A DNA stretch of 33,849 nt from Clostridia bacterium (GTDB lineage Bacteria > Bacillota > Clostridia > TANB77 > CAG-508): the NCBI GenBank assembly GCA_022791835.1, contig JAAVZW010000038.1:1-33849 (forward strand), written 5' to 3'. How positions within the stretch are numbered: position 1 is the stretch's first letter; every line of letters begins with the position of its first letter. Below, piece by piece: positions 1-10,256 of this stretch. The notes beneath the pieces are model-generated. The model did no database searches, had not been told where the DNA came from, and was given only the letters and a program-made list of their open reading frames with translations. The position numbers were made by a program, and so were the translations under genes.

Positions 1-157
1 ATTAGGTTTAAAAGTATTGAAAAACTATACTTAAAATGATAATATATAAATATGAGAAATGTTTGAAAATCTAATAAAATTACAAATAGATGTCTAAAAA
101 TATTGAAATCTTGGGAAATCCCCAGAATCAAAAACTCATACGTAAAAAAAATGGAAT

Positions 158-186
158 TTGACTAATTATGTTAAATATGATATAAT
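158..186 (+). promoter_or_regulatory. Sigma-A promoter of orphan gene 230-625
   Basis: TTGACT (158-163) and TATAAT (181-186) are separated by exactly 17 nt, with a TGA just before the -10 (extended -10). The segment closely resembles the promoter at 5678-5706, which serves a related gene. Confidence 0.85.
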
Positions 187-229
187 TATATTATTACCTA
201 GCCTAGAGCTAGTAGTAGGAGGAAACTTT

Positions 230-625
230 ATGGGAAGCATCAACACAGTATCTTACGAGCATCTTCGCTCATTGGAGGATGAAGCTCGTCGGCTGATTGA
301 CGAAGTCGTGGCTCCAGAATTCGAAATACTCCGCAACGATTACCCCAATGCACAGCGTTGGGACATTTGCATCCAAACTTATGCTGGTGTTAATGGTTTC
401 GACCTTATTTATTTTGTTACCATTAACCTAGCTTTCGGTACAAATAATCCCAAAGGCTGCAAATCTCAATGCAATTTTTCTAGCGCGGCAATCTGCGATA
501 TCTTGCCTAAAGTTGATCAGATTTTGAACGCTGAACAACAAAAGTACGGCATTACCGTAGATGAAAGTCCTCTCAGAAATAAGTATATGACTATGCACAT
601 ATACACTAAATTCAACAGCAAATAA
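230..625 (+). CDS. Orphan hypothetical protein, 131 aa, foreign-looking composition
   Basis: I do not recognise the family. The ATG at 230 is chosen because an AGGAGG box lies at 218-223; an upstream TTG in the same frame falls inside the promoter. The gene is a self-contained plus-strand unit among minus-strand genes, with its own sigma-A promoter and a bidirectional terminator shared with dnaJ. It is related to the gene at 5760-6113: both have an E-A-R-[RK] segment followed by a P-E-F-[ED]-x-L-[KR] motif near residues 18-35. Base composition is more balanced than in the neighbours (CGT, CTC, GTC and TCG codons). It carries one in-frame CGG at 268-270 (Arg). If CGGC were read as a four-base glycine codon, as in the surrounding genes, translation would stop one codon later. 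No signal peptide or membrane segment is seen. A recent acquisition is one explanation. Confidence 0.7.
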   Translation: MGSINTVSYEHLRSLEDEARRLIDEVVAPEFEILRNDYPNAQRWDICIQTYAGVNGFDLIYFVTINLAFGTNNPKGCKSQCNFSSAAICDILPKVDQILNAEQQKYGITVDESPLRNKYMTMHIYTKFNSK

Positions 626-641
626 ATTCCAATCAGTTTCC

Positions 642-682
642 AAAACAATCCCCATCATGCATTGCATGATGGGGATTGTTTT
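642..682. terminator. Bidirectional terminator between orphan gene and dnaJ
   Basis: A near-perfect inverted repeat has 20-nt arms at 642-661 and 663-682, GC-rich in the middle, with an A-run at the left end and a T-run at the right. It can terminate the plus-strand gene and the dnaJ operon from opposite sides. Confidence 0.9.
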
Positions 683-1829
683 TTATCCAAATATTCCTTT
701 TTTCTTTACTGGTGGTTGTTCATTCATTGTTTTTGCTAATTTTTCTAGCAGGTCTCTTTGTTCTTTAGTTAAGCGTTTTGGTGTTTGTACTACTATTGTG
801 AATATGAAGTCTCCTTTATATCTGCCATTTATGCTTGTAAACCCTTTTTGTTTTATTCTGAATTTTGTTCCTGTTTGGGTTCCTTCTGGGATTTTAAATT
901 TCTCTTTACTTCCATCTACCATTGGTATTTCTAGTTCTGACCCTAGAGTTGCTTGTGTTATTGTTACTGGAATATCACATAGCACATGAGTATCTTTTCT
1001 TACAAATACTGAATGATGTTTTATATGTACTACTATATATAAGTCTCCTTTTGGTCCTCCATTATTTCCGTGGTGCTCCTTGCTCTCTTAATACTACTGT
1101 TTGACCATCATCTATTCCTGCTGGAATTGTTACTGAGATTTTTACTTGTTTTTTTACTTTACCCTTTCCTCTACAGTTGTCGCAGTTTTCTTTTATTATT
1201 TTTCCTGTTCCTCCACATGAACTACATGTTCTAGCTGTTTGCATTTGACCAAATAGTGTAGATTGGATTTGTTTTATTTGTCCTGTTCCTCCACATACTG
1301 TGCATGTTTCAATTTTGCTTCCTGGCTTTGCTCCATTTCCATGGCACACTTCACATGTTTCTTCACGATAGATATTCAATTCTTTTCTAATACCTAAGTA
1401 AGATTCTTCAAATGTTATTTCTATATCATGCCTTAGGTCTGCTCCTTTTGTTGGACCATTTGTCGCTTGTTTTCTTCTTGCTCTGCCTCCTCCAAAAATA
1501 GAAGATACTATATCGTCTAGGTCTATGTCAAACCCATCAAAACCAGAAGTAGAATATGAATAATATCCTCCTTGACCACCAGCTCCTCCTCCAAAGCCTT
1601 GTGGACCATTATGTCCAAATCTATCATACATTTCTCTTTTTTGCGTATCTGATAGAGTTTCATATGCTTCGTTTACTTCTTTGAATTTTGCTTCTGCTTC
1701 TTTTTTGTTATCTGGATTTGCATCTGGATGGTACTTTTTTGCTAGTTTTCTATATGCTTTTTTTAGTTCATCACTACTTACATTTTTATCTACACCTAAA
1801 ACTTCATAGTAGTCTCTTTTTTCTGCCAT
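683..1829 (-). CDS. dnaJ: Chaperone DnaJ (contains one CGGA +1 site)
   Basis: DnaJ is the Hsp40 co-chaperone that delivers substrates to DnaK and stimulates its ATPase. The J domain (residues about 1-70) shows the HPD motif in K-K-Y-H-P-D-A-N. A Gly/Phe-rich stretch follows, then four zinc-binding C-x-x-C-x-G-x-G repeats (about 155-225) and the C-terminal substrate-binding domain. The frame is interrupted once at 1067-1070: after Gly-Ala-Pro the string CGGA replaces one Gly codon (Gly254), and the family sequence G-N-N-G-G-P-K-G-D continues in the +1 frame. The span is 1147 nt, that is 382 codons plus one base, giving 381 aa. A J-domain protein lacking this segment would lose the C-terminal domain. 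The gene follows dnaK in the heat-shock operon and has an AAAGGAG box before its ATG. Confidence 0.95.
1067..1070 (-). other. CGGA +1 site in dnaJ (Gly254)
   Basis: The codon before is CCA (Pro). CGGA then stands for one glycine, and G-N-N-G-G-P-K follows in the +1 frame. Confidence 0.9.
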
Positions 1830-1862
1830 TTCTATTTTCTCCTTTAATATCTTTCGAAGAAC

Positions 1863-1882
1863 GGACGGCTTTTATGCCGTCC
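1863..1882 (-). repeat. GC-rich hairpin in the dnaK-dnaJ gap
   Basis: Seven-bp arms GGACGGC (1863-1869) and GCCGTCC (1876-1882) surround a 6-nt loop. No T-run follows on the minus strand, so it is more likely an mRNA stabiliser or processing element than a terminator. Confidence 0.6.
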
Positions 1883-1896
1883 CTTCTTTTGGAATT

Positions 1897-3759
<1,863 letters not shown>

Positions 3760-3848
3760 TTATATCATTATTCGCAGTGTGAACGACGGGAAGTCGCTCC
3801 TACATCAATTCTTTTGTGTTTGTTTATAATTAAAAAATTAATAACTTT

Positions 3849-4331
3849 TTAGTTTGCTACTATTACCATTGCATGACGTATTACTTTGTCGCCTATTTTG
3901 TAGCCTTTTCTAAATTCTTCTTTTATTTCTTTTTCCCCTAAGTTTTCATCTTGTACCATACTTACTGCTTCGTGTACTTCTGGATCAAAGGTTTTTCCTA
4001 TGCTTTCTATTTGGGTTACTCCAAATGAATTTAATACTTCTATATATTGTTTTAATACTAGGTCTACTCCTTGTTTATAGTTTTTGTCTTCTGTTTCTGC
4101 ATTTGCTGCATTTTCTAGATTATCTAATACTGGCAAAAGCTTACAAGCTATGTCTCCTACTATTGAACTATATAAGGCTTCTCTTTCTTTTGCACTTCTT
4201 TTTTTGAAATTGTCAAATTCTGCCATTAGTCTTTTTAGTCTATCTGTTGTATTTTCCAGTTCTTCTTGTATAACTTGTGTGTCTTGTATTGGTTCTTCTT
4301 GTTGATTTTCTTTTATTTTGTTTTCTTCCAT
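3849..4331 (-). CDS. grpE: Nucleotide exchange factor GrpE
   Basis: GrpE releases ADP from DnaK. The 160-aa product has an acidic, Gln/Glu-rich N-terminus, a long coiled coil (about residues 20-60, including E-F-D-N-F-K-K-R) and a C-terminal beta domain ending in V-I-R-H-A-M-V-I-V. Length and motifs are typical. It lies 9 nt downstream of hrcA and about 107 nt upstream of dnaK. The frame is intact and has no in-frame CGG. Confidence 0.95.
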   Translation of the reverse strand: MEENKIKENQQEEPIQDTQVIQEELENTTDRLKRLMAEFDNFKKRSAKEREALYSSIVGDIACKLLPVLDNLENAANAETEDKNYKQGVDLVLKQYIEVLNSFGVTQIESIGKTFDPEVHEAVSMVQDENLGEKEIKEEFRKGYKIGDKVIRHAMVIVAN

Positions 4332-4340
4332 TGTTCCCTC

Positions 4341-5364
4341 CTATTTATTTTTTTCATCTAAGTCGTCTTTTAGTTTTTTGCTAATGTATTTCATTACTGA
4401 TATTACTTTTGAATAGTTCATTCTTTTTGGTCCTATTATGCCTATTGTTCCCATATCTTTTTCTCCTACTGAATGTTTGAATGTAACTATGCTAAAGTCT
4501 TTTAGCTCTTCATTGTCATTCTCATCACCTATATATATTTTTATATCTTCTGCAAATCCACTATCTAGTATGTCTAACATAACTTCTTTTGTGTCTAGTA
4601 TGTTTACAAAGTTCTTTGCTAGTTCTAGACTTTGAAATTCTGGAAGTTCAAAAGCTTTGTTTGTTCCTTCTAAATAGATTTTTTCTTCGTCTTCTATCAA
4701 TTTTTTCATTTGTTCTATAATTGGTCTTATGATGTTTATGTTATATTTTAGTTCTCTAAAGATGTATTCTTCAAAGGATGTGTCTATTTTTTCTAGTGGT
4801 TCGCCTCTTAGCTTATTATTGAAGAAATAGTTTAGTGTTTCTACTTGTTCTTCTATTACATCTTCGTCAAATTTTATTATTGTTTCTCTTACTAGTCCTG
4901 TATCAGTCATTATTATACCCATTAGCATTCTTGCTCCTAATAGGACGAATTTTATTTCTTCTATTATTTGCTGTGAAGTTTTTGGACCTATGCTTACTGT
5001 GGTATAATGTGTTATTTCTGATAAAGTTGTTGTTGCAATTTTCGTAAGGTCTTCTAATCCTGTTGCTTTAGTTTCTAGTTTTTCTTGTATATATTTTATT
5101 TCTTCTAGGCTTATGTTATCGTATCTTAATAGTTCATCTACATATAGTCTATATCCTTTTGCTGATGGTATCCTACCGTGCTGATGTGTGTGGTTTTTCG
5201 AGATATCCTGCTTTTTCTAGCTCTGCCATGTCATTTCTTACTGTTGCTGAGCTTATATCTTGCTCATATTTTTCAACGATAACTGCTGAGCTTACTGGTT
5301 CTGCTGTGTCTATATATTCGTCTACTATTTCTTTTAATATTTTTCTCTTACGTTCATCTAGCAT
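4341..5364 (-). CDS. hrcA: Heat-inducible transcription repressor HrcA (contains one CGGT +1 site)
   Basis: HrcA represses the groE/dnaK heat-shock operons by binding CIRCE. The N-terminal winged-helix domain (residues about 1-75) is clear, including S-A-T-V-R-N-D-M and K-P-H-T-S-A-G-R-I-P-S. The GAF-like and C-terminal domains follow. The frame changes once at 5175-5178: after Ser-Ala, CGGT replaces the codon for the conserved Gly63. Read as plain triplets, the gene would give Arg and then a TAG. The span is 1024 nt, 341 codons plus one base, giving 340 aa, the normal family length. It is the first gene of the operon, 31 nt downstream of a CIRCE operator, so it is autoregulated. Confidence 0.94.
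5175..5178 (-). other. CGGT +1 site in hrcA (Gly63)
   Basis: One of only two sites with T as the fourth base. Without the shift, a TAG follows CGG directly; with it the family motif S-A-G-R-I-P-S is complete. Confidence 0.9.
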
Positions 5365-5394
5365 TATATCTTTTCACCTCTTTAACTCTATGTT

Positions 5395-5421
5395 TTAGCA
5401 CTCTTTGTTTCTGACTGCTAA
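5395..5421 (-). promoter_or_regulatory. CIRCE operator of the hrcA operon
   Basis: TTAGCACTC, 9 nt, then GACTGCTAA matches the CIRCE consensus (TTAGCACTC-N9-GAGTGCTAA) with one mismatch. It lies just downstream of the -10 of the hrcA promoter. A further half-site-like TTAGCACTT is at 5438-5446, between -35 and -10. Confidence 0.95.
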
Positions 5422-5422
5422 T

Positions 5423-5451
5423 ATGATATATCTTTTTTTAGCACTTGTCAA
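5423..5451 (-). promoter_or_regulatory. Promoter of the hrcA-grpE-dnaK-dnaJ operon
   Basis: On the minus strand TTGACA (5446-5451) and TATCAT (5423-5428) are 17 nt apart. CIRCE overlaps the expected transcription start, as usual for HrcA-controlled promoters. Confidence 0.85.
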
Positions 5452-5488
5452 TAGTTTTTGCTAATTTTGTTTAGATTTTTTTTAAGTA

Positions 5489-5518
5489 TTGACATTACTA
5501 TAATTTGTGTGCTAGAAT
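5489..5518 (+). promoter_or_regulatory. Promoter of tRNA-Glu
   Basis: TTGACA (5489-5494) and TAGAAT (5513-5518) with an 18-nt spacer, 13 nt upstream of the mature tRNA 5' end. Confidence 0.8.
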
Positions 5519-5531
5519 AGATGTAGTTTAT

Positions 5532-5606
5532 GGCCCGTTGGTCAAGCGGTTAAGACGCCACCCTCTCAAGGTGGAATCATGGGTTCGATTCCCGTACGGG
5601 TCACCA
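5532..5606 (+). tRNA. tRNA-Glu (CTC anticodon)
   Basis: The acceptor GGCCCGT pairs with ACGGGTC. The anticodon stem CCACC/GGTGG encloses loop CTCTCAA, anticodon CTC, which reads GAG. A normal GGTTCGATTCC T arm and an encoded CCA (5604-5606) are present. Confidence 0.95.
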
Positions 5607-5677
5607 GTTTAATTTTTTCGTTTGTGTCATTATTTGTTATCATTTTTATTTTGTCGAATTTTCTTGTACGATTTCCT

Positions 5678-5706
5678 TTGACATATTATGTTAAACGTGA
5701 TATACT
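5678..5706 (+). promoter_or_regulatory. Sigma-A promoter of orphan gene 5760-6113
   Basis: TTGACA (5678-5683), 17-nt spacer, TATACT (5701-5706). The spacer and the -10 context are nearly the same as in the promoter at 158-186, so promoter and gene appear to have been duplicated or moved together. Confidence 0.85.
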
Positions 5707-5759
5707 TATATAGTTACTTTAATTTAGCCAAGTGCTATGTGAGTAGAAAGGAGACTTCT

Positions 5760-6113
5760 ATGGTTGACAAAGAAAATGTTGCTGGGACTTTTGTTTCAGC
5801 CGAGAACGTGGATGTGGATAAGGAGGCTCGGAAGATTGTTTCTGAGTTTTTGACTCCAGAGTTTGATAAGCTAAAAAGGTTTTATAAATCTTTAAACTCT
5901 TTTCAAATTACGGTGTTTATCCGCTCTGGCAGTTTTAAGACAGATCCTATCACTTCTATTTTTCCTATTCCCTCATGTCCTACGGACAATCCTTCGGAGT
6001 TTTGGAGTAGAGTGATGGAGTTTGGCAAAGCTGCTGGTATGGAAACTGATTGTTTTCCGAAAAAAATCCCTCCATATCTCTTTAGTTTCAAAGTGCATTA
6101 CGGCAACAAGTAA
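5760..6113 (+). CDS. Orphan hypothetical protein, 117 aa, relative of the gene at 230-625
   Basis: The family is unknown to me. The start at 5760 follows an AAAGGAG box; the upstream in-frame start lies inside the promoter. Residues 20-40 match the sister gene: acidic residues, E-A-R-K-I-V, then P-E-F-D-K-L-K. The C-terminal half differs. The gene is an isolated plus-strand unit placed between tRNA-Glu and spoIIP, with its own promoter and a strong bidirectional terminator. One in-frame CGG at 5827-5829 (the Arg of E-A-R-K) is followed by A, exactly the tetranucleotide that shifts frame elsewhere. Read as a shift, the protein would end about seven codons later. This is the clearest apparent exception to the CGGN rule in the window. 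Confidence 0.7.
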   Translation: MVDKENVAGTFVSAENVDVDKEARKIVSEFLTPEFDKLKRFYKSLNSFQITVFIRSGSFKTDPITSIFPIPSCPTDNPSEFWSRVMEFGKAAGMETDCFPKKIPPYLFSFKVHYGNK

Positions 6114-6126
6114 GCTTATGAAGTCG

Positions 6127-6171
6127 AAAAAATGCTCCAGGTCACATTAACTGTGACCTGGAGCATTTTTT
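6127..6171. terminator. Bidirectional terminator between orphan gene and spoIIP
   Basis: Perfect 20-nt arms at 6127-6146 and 6152-6171 around a 5-nt loop. A six-A run at the left and a six-T run at the right allow termination from both sides. Confidence 0.93.
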
Positions 6172-6172
6172 C

Positions 6173-7333
6173 CTATTTCATTACTTCGTCGAAGATTTTC
6201 GCTAAGTATTTCATGCTATTTAGACATTCATCTAATGTATTTCCTGTTGCTCCTACTTCTATTATTGTTGTTGCTGGTGTTAAGTGTTGGTTGTATCTTG
6301 AGTTTCTTAGTATTATTGGCCTAAATAATCCGTGGATATAGTTCGTTTGCTTTCTTTTGTACTTTTATTGCAAATGCCAAATTTTGTTTCCAGTTATCAT
6401 GTTTTAATCCTCCTCCATCTGAGCCTATTACAAACATTAGTTGTGCACATTTGTCTTCTCCTATTTGTACACTTGGTCCATATGTATTTGAGCTTCCTAC
6501 TGCATCTCTATGCAAGTCTATTGCTATTTCTCCATCTTTATTATCTTTTAAAATGTTACTCAGTGTTGTTACTGACCTATCATATGAACCATTATATGAT
6601 GGATAATCATGATAGGTTTTGTCATGGATTACTGTTTTTCCGATATTGTTTTAATGCTGTCTCTAATTCGTCTCCGTACTCTTGATACTGTGTAGTTTAA
6701 GTCTGTTGTTCTATATGCTCCTGTCATTTGGTATGGATACTTTTCACTTGATGTATAACTTTCACAAGTATGTGTGTGGTATATTATTACTTTGTTTTTG
6801 TTTTTTATTTCATAGTTTGAATTTTGCAACAGTTCTTTTACATCATATTTTGATTGATTTTTTAATTGTATGTCTCCTCCTGTGTCTGTGTATGATGGAG
6901 TTATGTTGTTTTCTTCTATTACTTTTGTGCTTTGTCCTTCTGTACTTGCTATTCTCTTGTCTTCTACTTCTTCTTTTGGCTTTTCTTCCGCTATTCCTTC
7001 TTGTTCTTTTCTTTCTTCTGTGTTTTCTTCTTTTTTGTTTCCTATATTGTATAACATTGCTAGTTGTGTGTCTAATATTTTTGAAGGTTTATTTTGTTCT
7101 TTGTTCTTTTTTTCGTTTTCTTCTGGTTCGCTTTCCATTAATGGCATTTCTAATCCTAGACAATATAAAAAAGAAGAATCTTCTTTTTCTTCGCTTTTTT
7201 CTGATGCCATTTCTTCTTTTAATTCTTCTTTTCCTTTTACTATTGTTATTCCTGATATTATTACTATAATTACTATACCTATTAATAAAGCAAACTTTAT
7301 TAAATCTTTTATATTTATGACGGCTATATTCAT
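6173..7333 (-). CDS. spoIIP: SpoIIP-type cell-wall amidase/endopeptidase (three CGGA +1 sites)
   Basis: SpoIIP degrades peptidoglycan during engulfment of the forespore, with SpoIID and SpoIIM. The N-terminus has one membrane segment (about residues 10-32), then an acidic low-complexity linker to about 170. The catalytic domain shows I-Y-H-T-H-T-C-E-S-Y, D-L-H-R-D-A-V-G and Y-P-G-L-F-R-P-I. Three CGGA sites (6673-6676, 6639-6642, 6329-6332) supply Gly220, Gly231 and Gly334. Only with all three shifts do Q-Y-G-K-T-V-I-H-D and the C-terminal N-Q-H-L-T-P-A-T-T-I-I-E-V-G read through. The span is 1161 nt, 386 codons plus 3 bases, giving 385 aa. A hairpin upstream overlaps its ribosome binding site. 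Assignment to SpoIIP rests on these motifs; a non-sporulation paralogue is possible. Confidence 0.9.
6329..6332 (-). other. CGGA +1 site in spoIIP (Gly334)
   Basis: The codon before is CCA; restores Y-P-G-L-F-R-P-I. Without the shift a TAG follows after two more codons. Confidence 0.9.
6639..6642 (-). other. CGGA +1 site in spoIIP (Gly231)
   Basis: The codon before is TAT; restores K-Q-Y-G-K-T-V-I-H-D. Confidence 0.9.
6673..6676 (-). other. CGGA +1 site in spoIIP (Gly220)
   Basis: The codon before is GTA; gives R-V-G-D-E-L-E-T-A. It is only ten codons before the next site, so two shifts must succeed in close succession. Confidence 0.88.
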
Positions 7334-7341
7334 AATTTCTC

Positions 7342-7388
7342 CTTAGGTAAGTCCTAATTTCTTTTTATAATATATATGCTTACCTAAG
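7342..7388 (-). promoter_or_regulatory. Leader hairpin overlapping the spoIIP ribosome binding site
   Basis: Perfect 10-bp inverted repeat CTTAGGTAAG (7342-7351) and CTTACCTAAG (7379-7388), with a 27-nt AT-rich loop. On the minus-strand mRNA the arm nearest the gene ends in CCTAAG and continues GAG, so the AAGGAG box before the spoIIP ATG is partly inside the stem. This could hide the box or end the upstream transcript. Confidence 0.6.
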
Positions 7389-7402
7389 AGTTTTTATGAT
7401 TT

Positions 7403-8031
7403 TTAGAAATATAGTGGTTTTTCTTCTGATATTAAGCCTGGTTCTCCATGTCCTGGATAGATTAACGTTTCTTCTGGCAGGGTTAAAAGTTTTTGTTTTA
7501 TTGATTTTAATATTTCTTCTTTGCTACCGTGTTGGAAGATCATATCTACCATATGTTCCTTTGAATAGTGTATCTCCTGTAAATAATAGTTTTTGTTCTT
7601 CAAAGTATAATGAACTTCCTCCGATTTGTATGCCCTGGTGTGTGTATAACTCTGCATTCTATATCTCCTATATGGAGTTTATCTCCGTCGTCTACTCTTG
7701 CATCTGCTGTGATTTCGATATCTTTTGTTCCTACTAATCCACTTAGTGTTATGCTTGGATTTTTCATGTTTTCATATTCTTTTCTGTGTATTAATATTTG
7801 AGCATTTGTTTCTTCTTTTACTTCTTCTAGTCCTGCTGTGTGGTCTGCATGGCAATGTGTCAAGTAAATGTATTTTAGTTTTGATTTTAGTATTTCTAGT
7901 GTTTCTAATATCTCTTTTGGGTTTCCTGCTGGGTCTATACACATTGCTTCTTTCTTTTCTTCGTCTGATATTATATAGCAGTTCGTAAAGTTTCCTATCA
8001 TTGTTTCTATTTTTAATCTTTTTAATATCAT
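7403..8031 (-). CDS. Metallo-beta-lactamase-fold hydrolase, glyoxalase II-like (two +1 sites)
   Basis: The product is a 208-aa single-domain MBL-fold hydrolase, like the YqgX/GloB-type thioesterases next to rel in many Bacillota. Metal ligands are in T-H-C-H-A-D-H-T-A-G (about residues 58-67), T-P-G-H-T, F-T-G-D-T-L and Y-P-G-H-G. Two shift sites are needed: CGGA at 7620-7623 (Gly137, T-N-G-G-S-S) and CGGT at 7526-7529 (Gly168, D-L-P-T-G-S). The GDTL aspartate lies between them and is lost without the first shift. The span is 629 nt, 209 codons plus 2 bases. It lies 18 nt downstream of rel, so it is probably co-transcribed. The exact substrate cannot be told. Confidence 0.92.
7526..7529 (-). 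other. CGGT +1 site in the MBL hydrolase (Gly168)
   Basis: The second T-type site; the codon before is ACA. It restores Y-D-L-P-T-G-S-K-E-E. Confidence 0.9.
7620..7623 (-). other. CGGA +1 site in the MBL hydrolase (Gly137)
   Basis: The codon before is AAT; restores the typical P-G-H-T-x-G-G-S-S. Confidence 0.92.
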
Positions 8032-8049
8032 TTGTTTCTCTCTTTTCTT

Positions 8050-10244
8050 TTATTTTTTTCTGCTTACTTCATATACACTATCTATTTTTCTGAGTGATTT
8101 TAATACTTTATTTAGTCCTTCTAAGCTTTCTACTTCTATTGTCATTTCTGTTACTACTATTCTATCTTTTCCAACTTTTGAGTTTATTAGTATCATTTCT
8201 GCTTTTAGATTGTTCATTTCTCTTGCTATGTCTGCAACTAAACCACTTCTGTCGTTTGAGCGTAATTCTATATCTACTTTATAAGCTGTTTTTTCTGTTT
8301 TGCACCATTCTACATCTATTATTCTTGCTTCTTCTTGGAATAATTCTTTTATGTTTATACAATCTTTTCTGTGAACTGATACTCCTCTACCTTTTGTTAC
8401 ATATCCTATTATTTCGTCTCCTGGTAGTGGGTTACAACATTTTGCAAATTTTACTAAGCAATTATCTATTCCTTTGACTATTACTCCTGATTTTTGGTTT
8501 TTTGGTGTTGCTCTTTTTTTAGTTGTTAGTTCTTCTATTTTTTCTTCTATGTTTTCTTCTTCATGGTCTTTTCTGTACTCATATAATAGTTTTGAAATTA
8601 TTTTTCCTGCTGAGATAGCTCCAAATCCTACTGATGCATACATATCATTTAAACTGCCAAATTTATATCTATCTATTGCTACATCTAGGTATTCTTGTTT
8701 GTATAATTGTTCTTCATGCATTCCTATTCTTTTGATTTCTCTTTGTAATAGTTCTTTTCCTTTTTCTATGTTTTCTTCTCTGTCTTCTCTTTTAAACCAT
8801 TGCATTATTTTGTTTCTTGCACTTGAGCTTTGTACAAATTTTAGCCAATCTCTGCTAGGTCCTTTTGCATTTTCTGTTGTTATTATCTCTACTATGTCTC
8901 CATTGTTTAGTTTTGTAATTATTGGCATCATTTTTCCGTTTATTTTTACACCTGTCATCTTGTGCCCTATGTCTGTGTGTATATTGTACGCAAAATCTAT
9001 TGGTGTTGCACCTTTTGGCAACACTTTTATGTCTCCATTTCTTGTAAACACATATACTTCATCTTCGAATAATTCAGTTTTTAGTGTGTTTAAGAATTCT
9101 TGTGGGTCTTGCATGTCTTTTTGCCATTCTAAGCTCTCTCTAAGCCATGATAGTTTGTCTTCTTCTACTTTTACTGTTGTTTTTTTGTTTTTATTTGCTT
9201 CTTTATATGCCCAGTGTGCTGCGATTCCAAACTCTGCTATTCTGTGCATATCCCATGTACGAAGTTGTACTTCAAATGGTGTTCCTTTTGGACCTATTAA
9301 TGTTGTGTGCAAGGATTGATACATATTTGCTTTTGGTAATGCTATATAGTCTTTAAATCTTCCGTGGCATTGGGTTGAATAGTTCATGTACTACTCCTAA
9401 TGCAGCATAGCAATCTTTTACTGAGTTTACTATTATTCTTAATGCGAGCAAGTCATAGATTTGGTCTAGTCCTACATTGTCTCTTTGCATTTTTCTGTAT
9501 ATGCTATATATATGTTTTGCACGTCCTGTAATTTGGGCATCTATTCTTTGTAGTTTTAATTCTAGTCCTATTTGTTTTTGTATTTTTTCTATGAAAGCTA
9601 ATCTTTCTTCTCTTTTTTCATCTAACCCTTCTACTATTTCTCTATATTCTTCTGGTTCTAGGTACTTAAAGGATAAATCTTCTAGTTCCCATTTTAGTGA
9701 GTACATTCCGTAGTCTATTTGCAAGTGGTGCATATAAATCCATTGTTTCTCTTGAGTTGGCTATTTGTCTTTCCCTTTTTAGATATTTTAGGGTTCTCAT
9801 GTTATGCAGTCTGTCTGAAAGTTTTATTAAAATTACTCTTATATCTTTTCCCATTGCTAGAAACATTTTTCTATAATTTTCTACTTGTTCTTCTTCTCTT
9901 GTTGTGTACTGGAGTTTTCCTAATTTTGTAACACCATCTACCATTAGAGCTATTTCTTTTCCAAATTCTTTTTCTAGTTCTTCTTTTGTTACTTCTGTAT
10001 CTTCTATTATGTCATGTAAAATTGCAGCACATATTGTTGCATCGTCTAGGTTTATTTGTGATAGTATTGCTGCTACATTTACTGGATGTATGATGTATTC
10101 TTCGCCTGATAGCCTTTTTTGTTCTTTATGTTTCTCTTTGGCAAAGTTATATGATTTTAGTATTAATTTTGTATTTACTTTTTTTCTATTCTTTTTTAGT
10201 GTATTTATTACATCATAGATGGTTATTTCTTTTTCTTCTGGCAT
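8050..10244 (-). CDS. rel: Bifunctional (p)ppGpp synthetase/hydrolase Rel (two CGGA +1 sites)
   Basis: This RSH enzyme makes and degrades (p)ppGpp, the stringent-response alarmone. The HD hydrolase domain (about residues 30-180) has H-D-I-I-E-D-T and L-S-D-R-L-H-N-M. The synthetase domain (about 215-350) has R-I-I-V and the N-M-Y-Q-S-L-H-T-T segment. TGS ([12 protein letters not shown]) and ACT domains follow. CGGA sites at 9707-9710 (Gly179, N-R-L-G-M-Y) and 9361-9364 (Gly294, N-P-M-P-G-R-F-K-D-Y) join three frames; both glycines are strongly conserved in RSH proteins. The span is 2195 nt, 731 codons plus 2 bases, giving 730 aa, the standard length. Without shifting only the hydrolase half would be made, so efficient decoding is needed for a balanced enzyme. 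Confidence 0.96.
9361..9364 (-). other. CGGA +1 site in rel (Gly294)
   Basis: The codon before is CCA; restores P-G-R-F-K-D-Y in the synthetase domain. A TAA follows two codons later in the unshifted frame. Confidence 0.93.
9707..9710 (-). other. CGGA +1 site in rel (Gly179)
   Basis: The codon before is CTA; restores A-N-R-L-G-M-Y-S-L-K-W at the end of the hydrolase domain. Confidence 0.93.
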
Positions 10245-10256
10245 ATTTATCTCCCC

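Noticed and set aside
158-229. TTG start at 158 for the first orphan gene
   Set aside because: That TTG is part of the -35 box; the ATG at 230 has an AGGAGG box. The same holds for the upstream start of the gene at 5760.
1863-1882. Terminator between dnaK and dnaJ
   Set aside because: The hairpin lacks a following T-run, and dnaJ directly follows in the operon without a promoter I can see.
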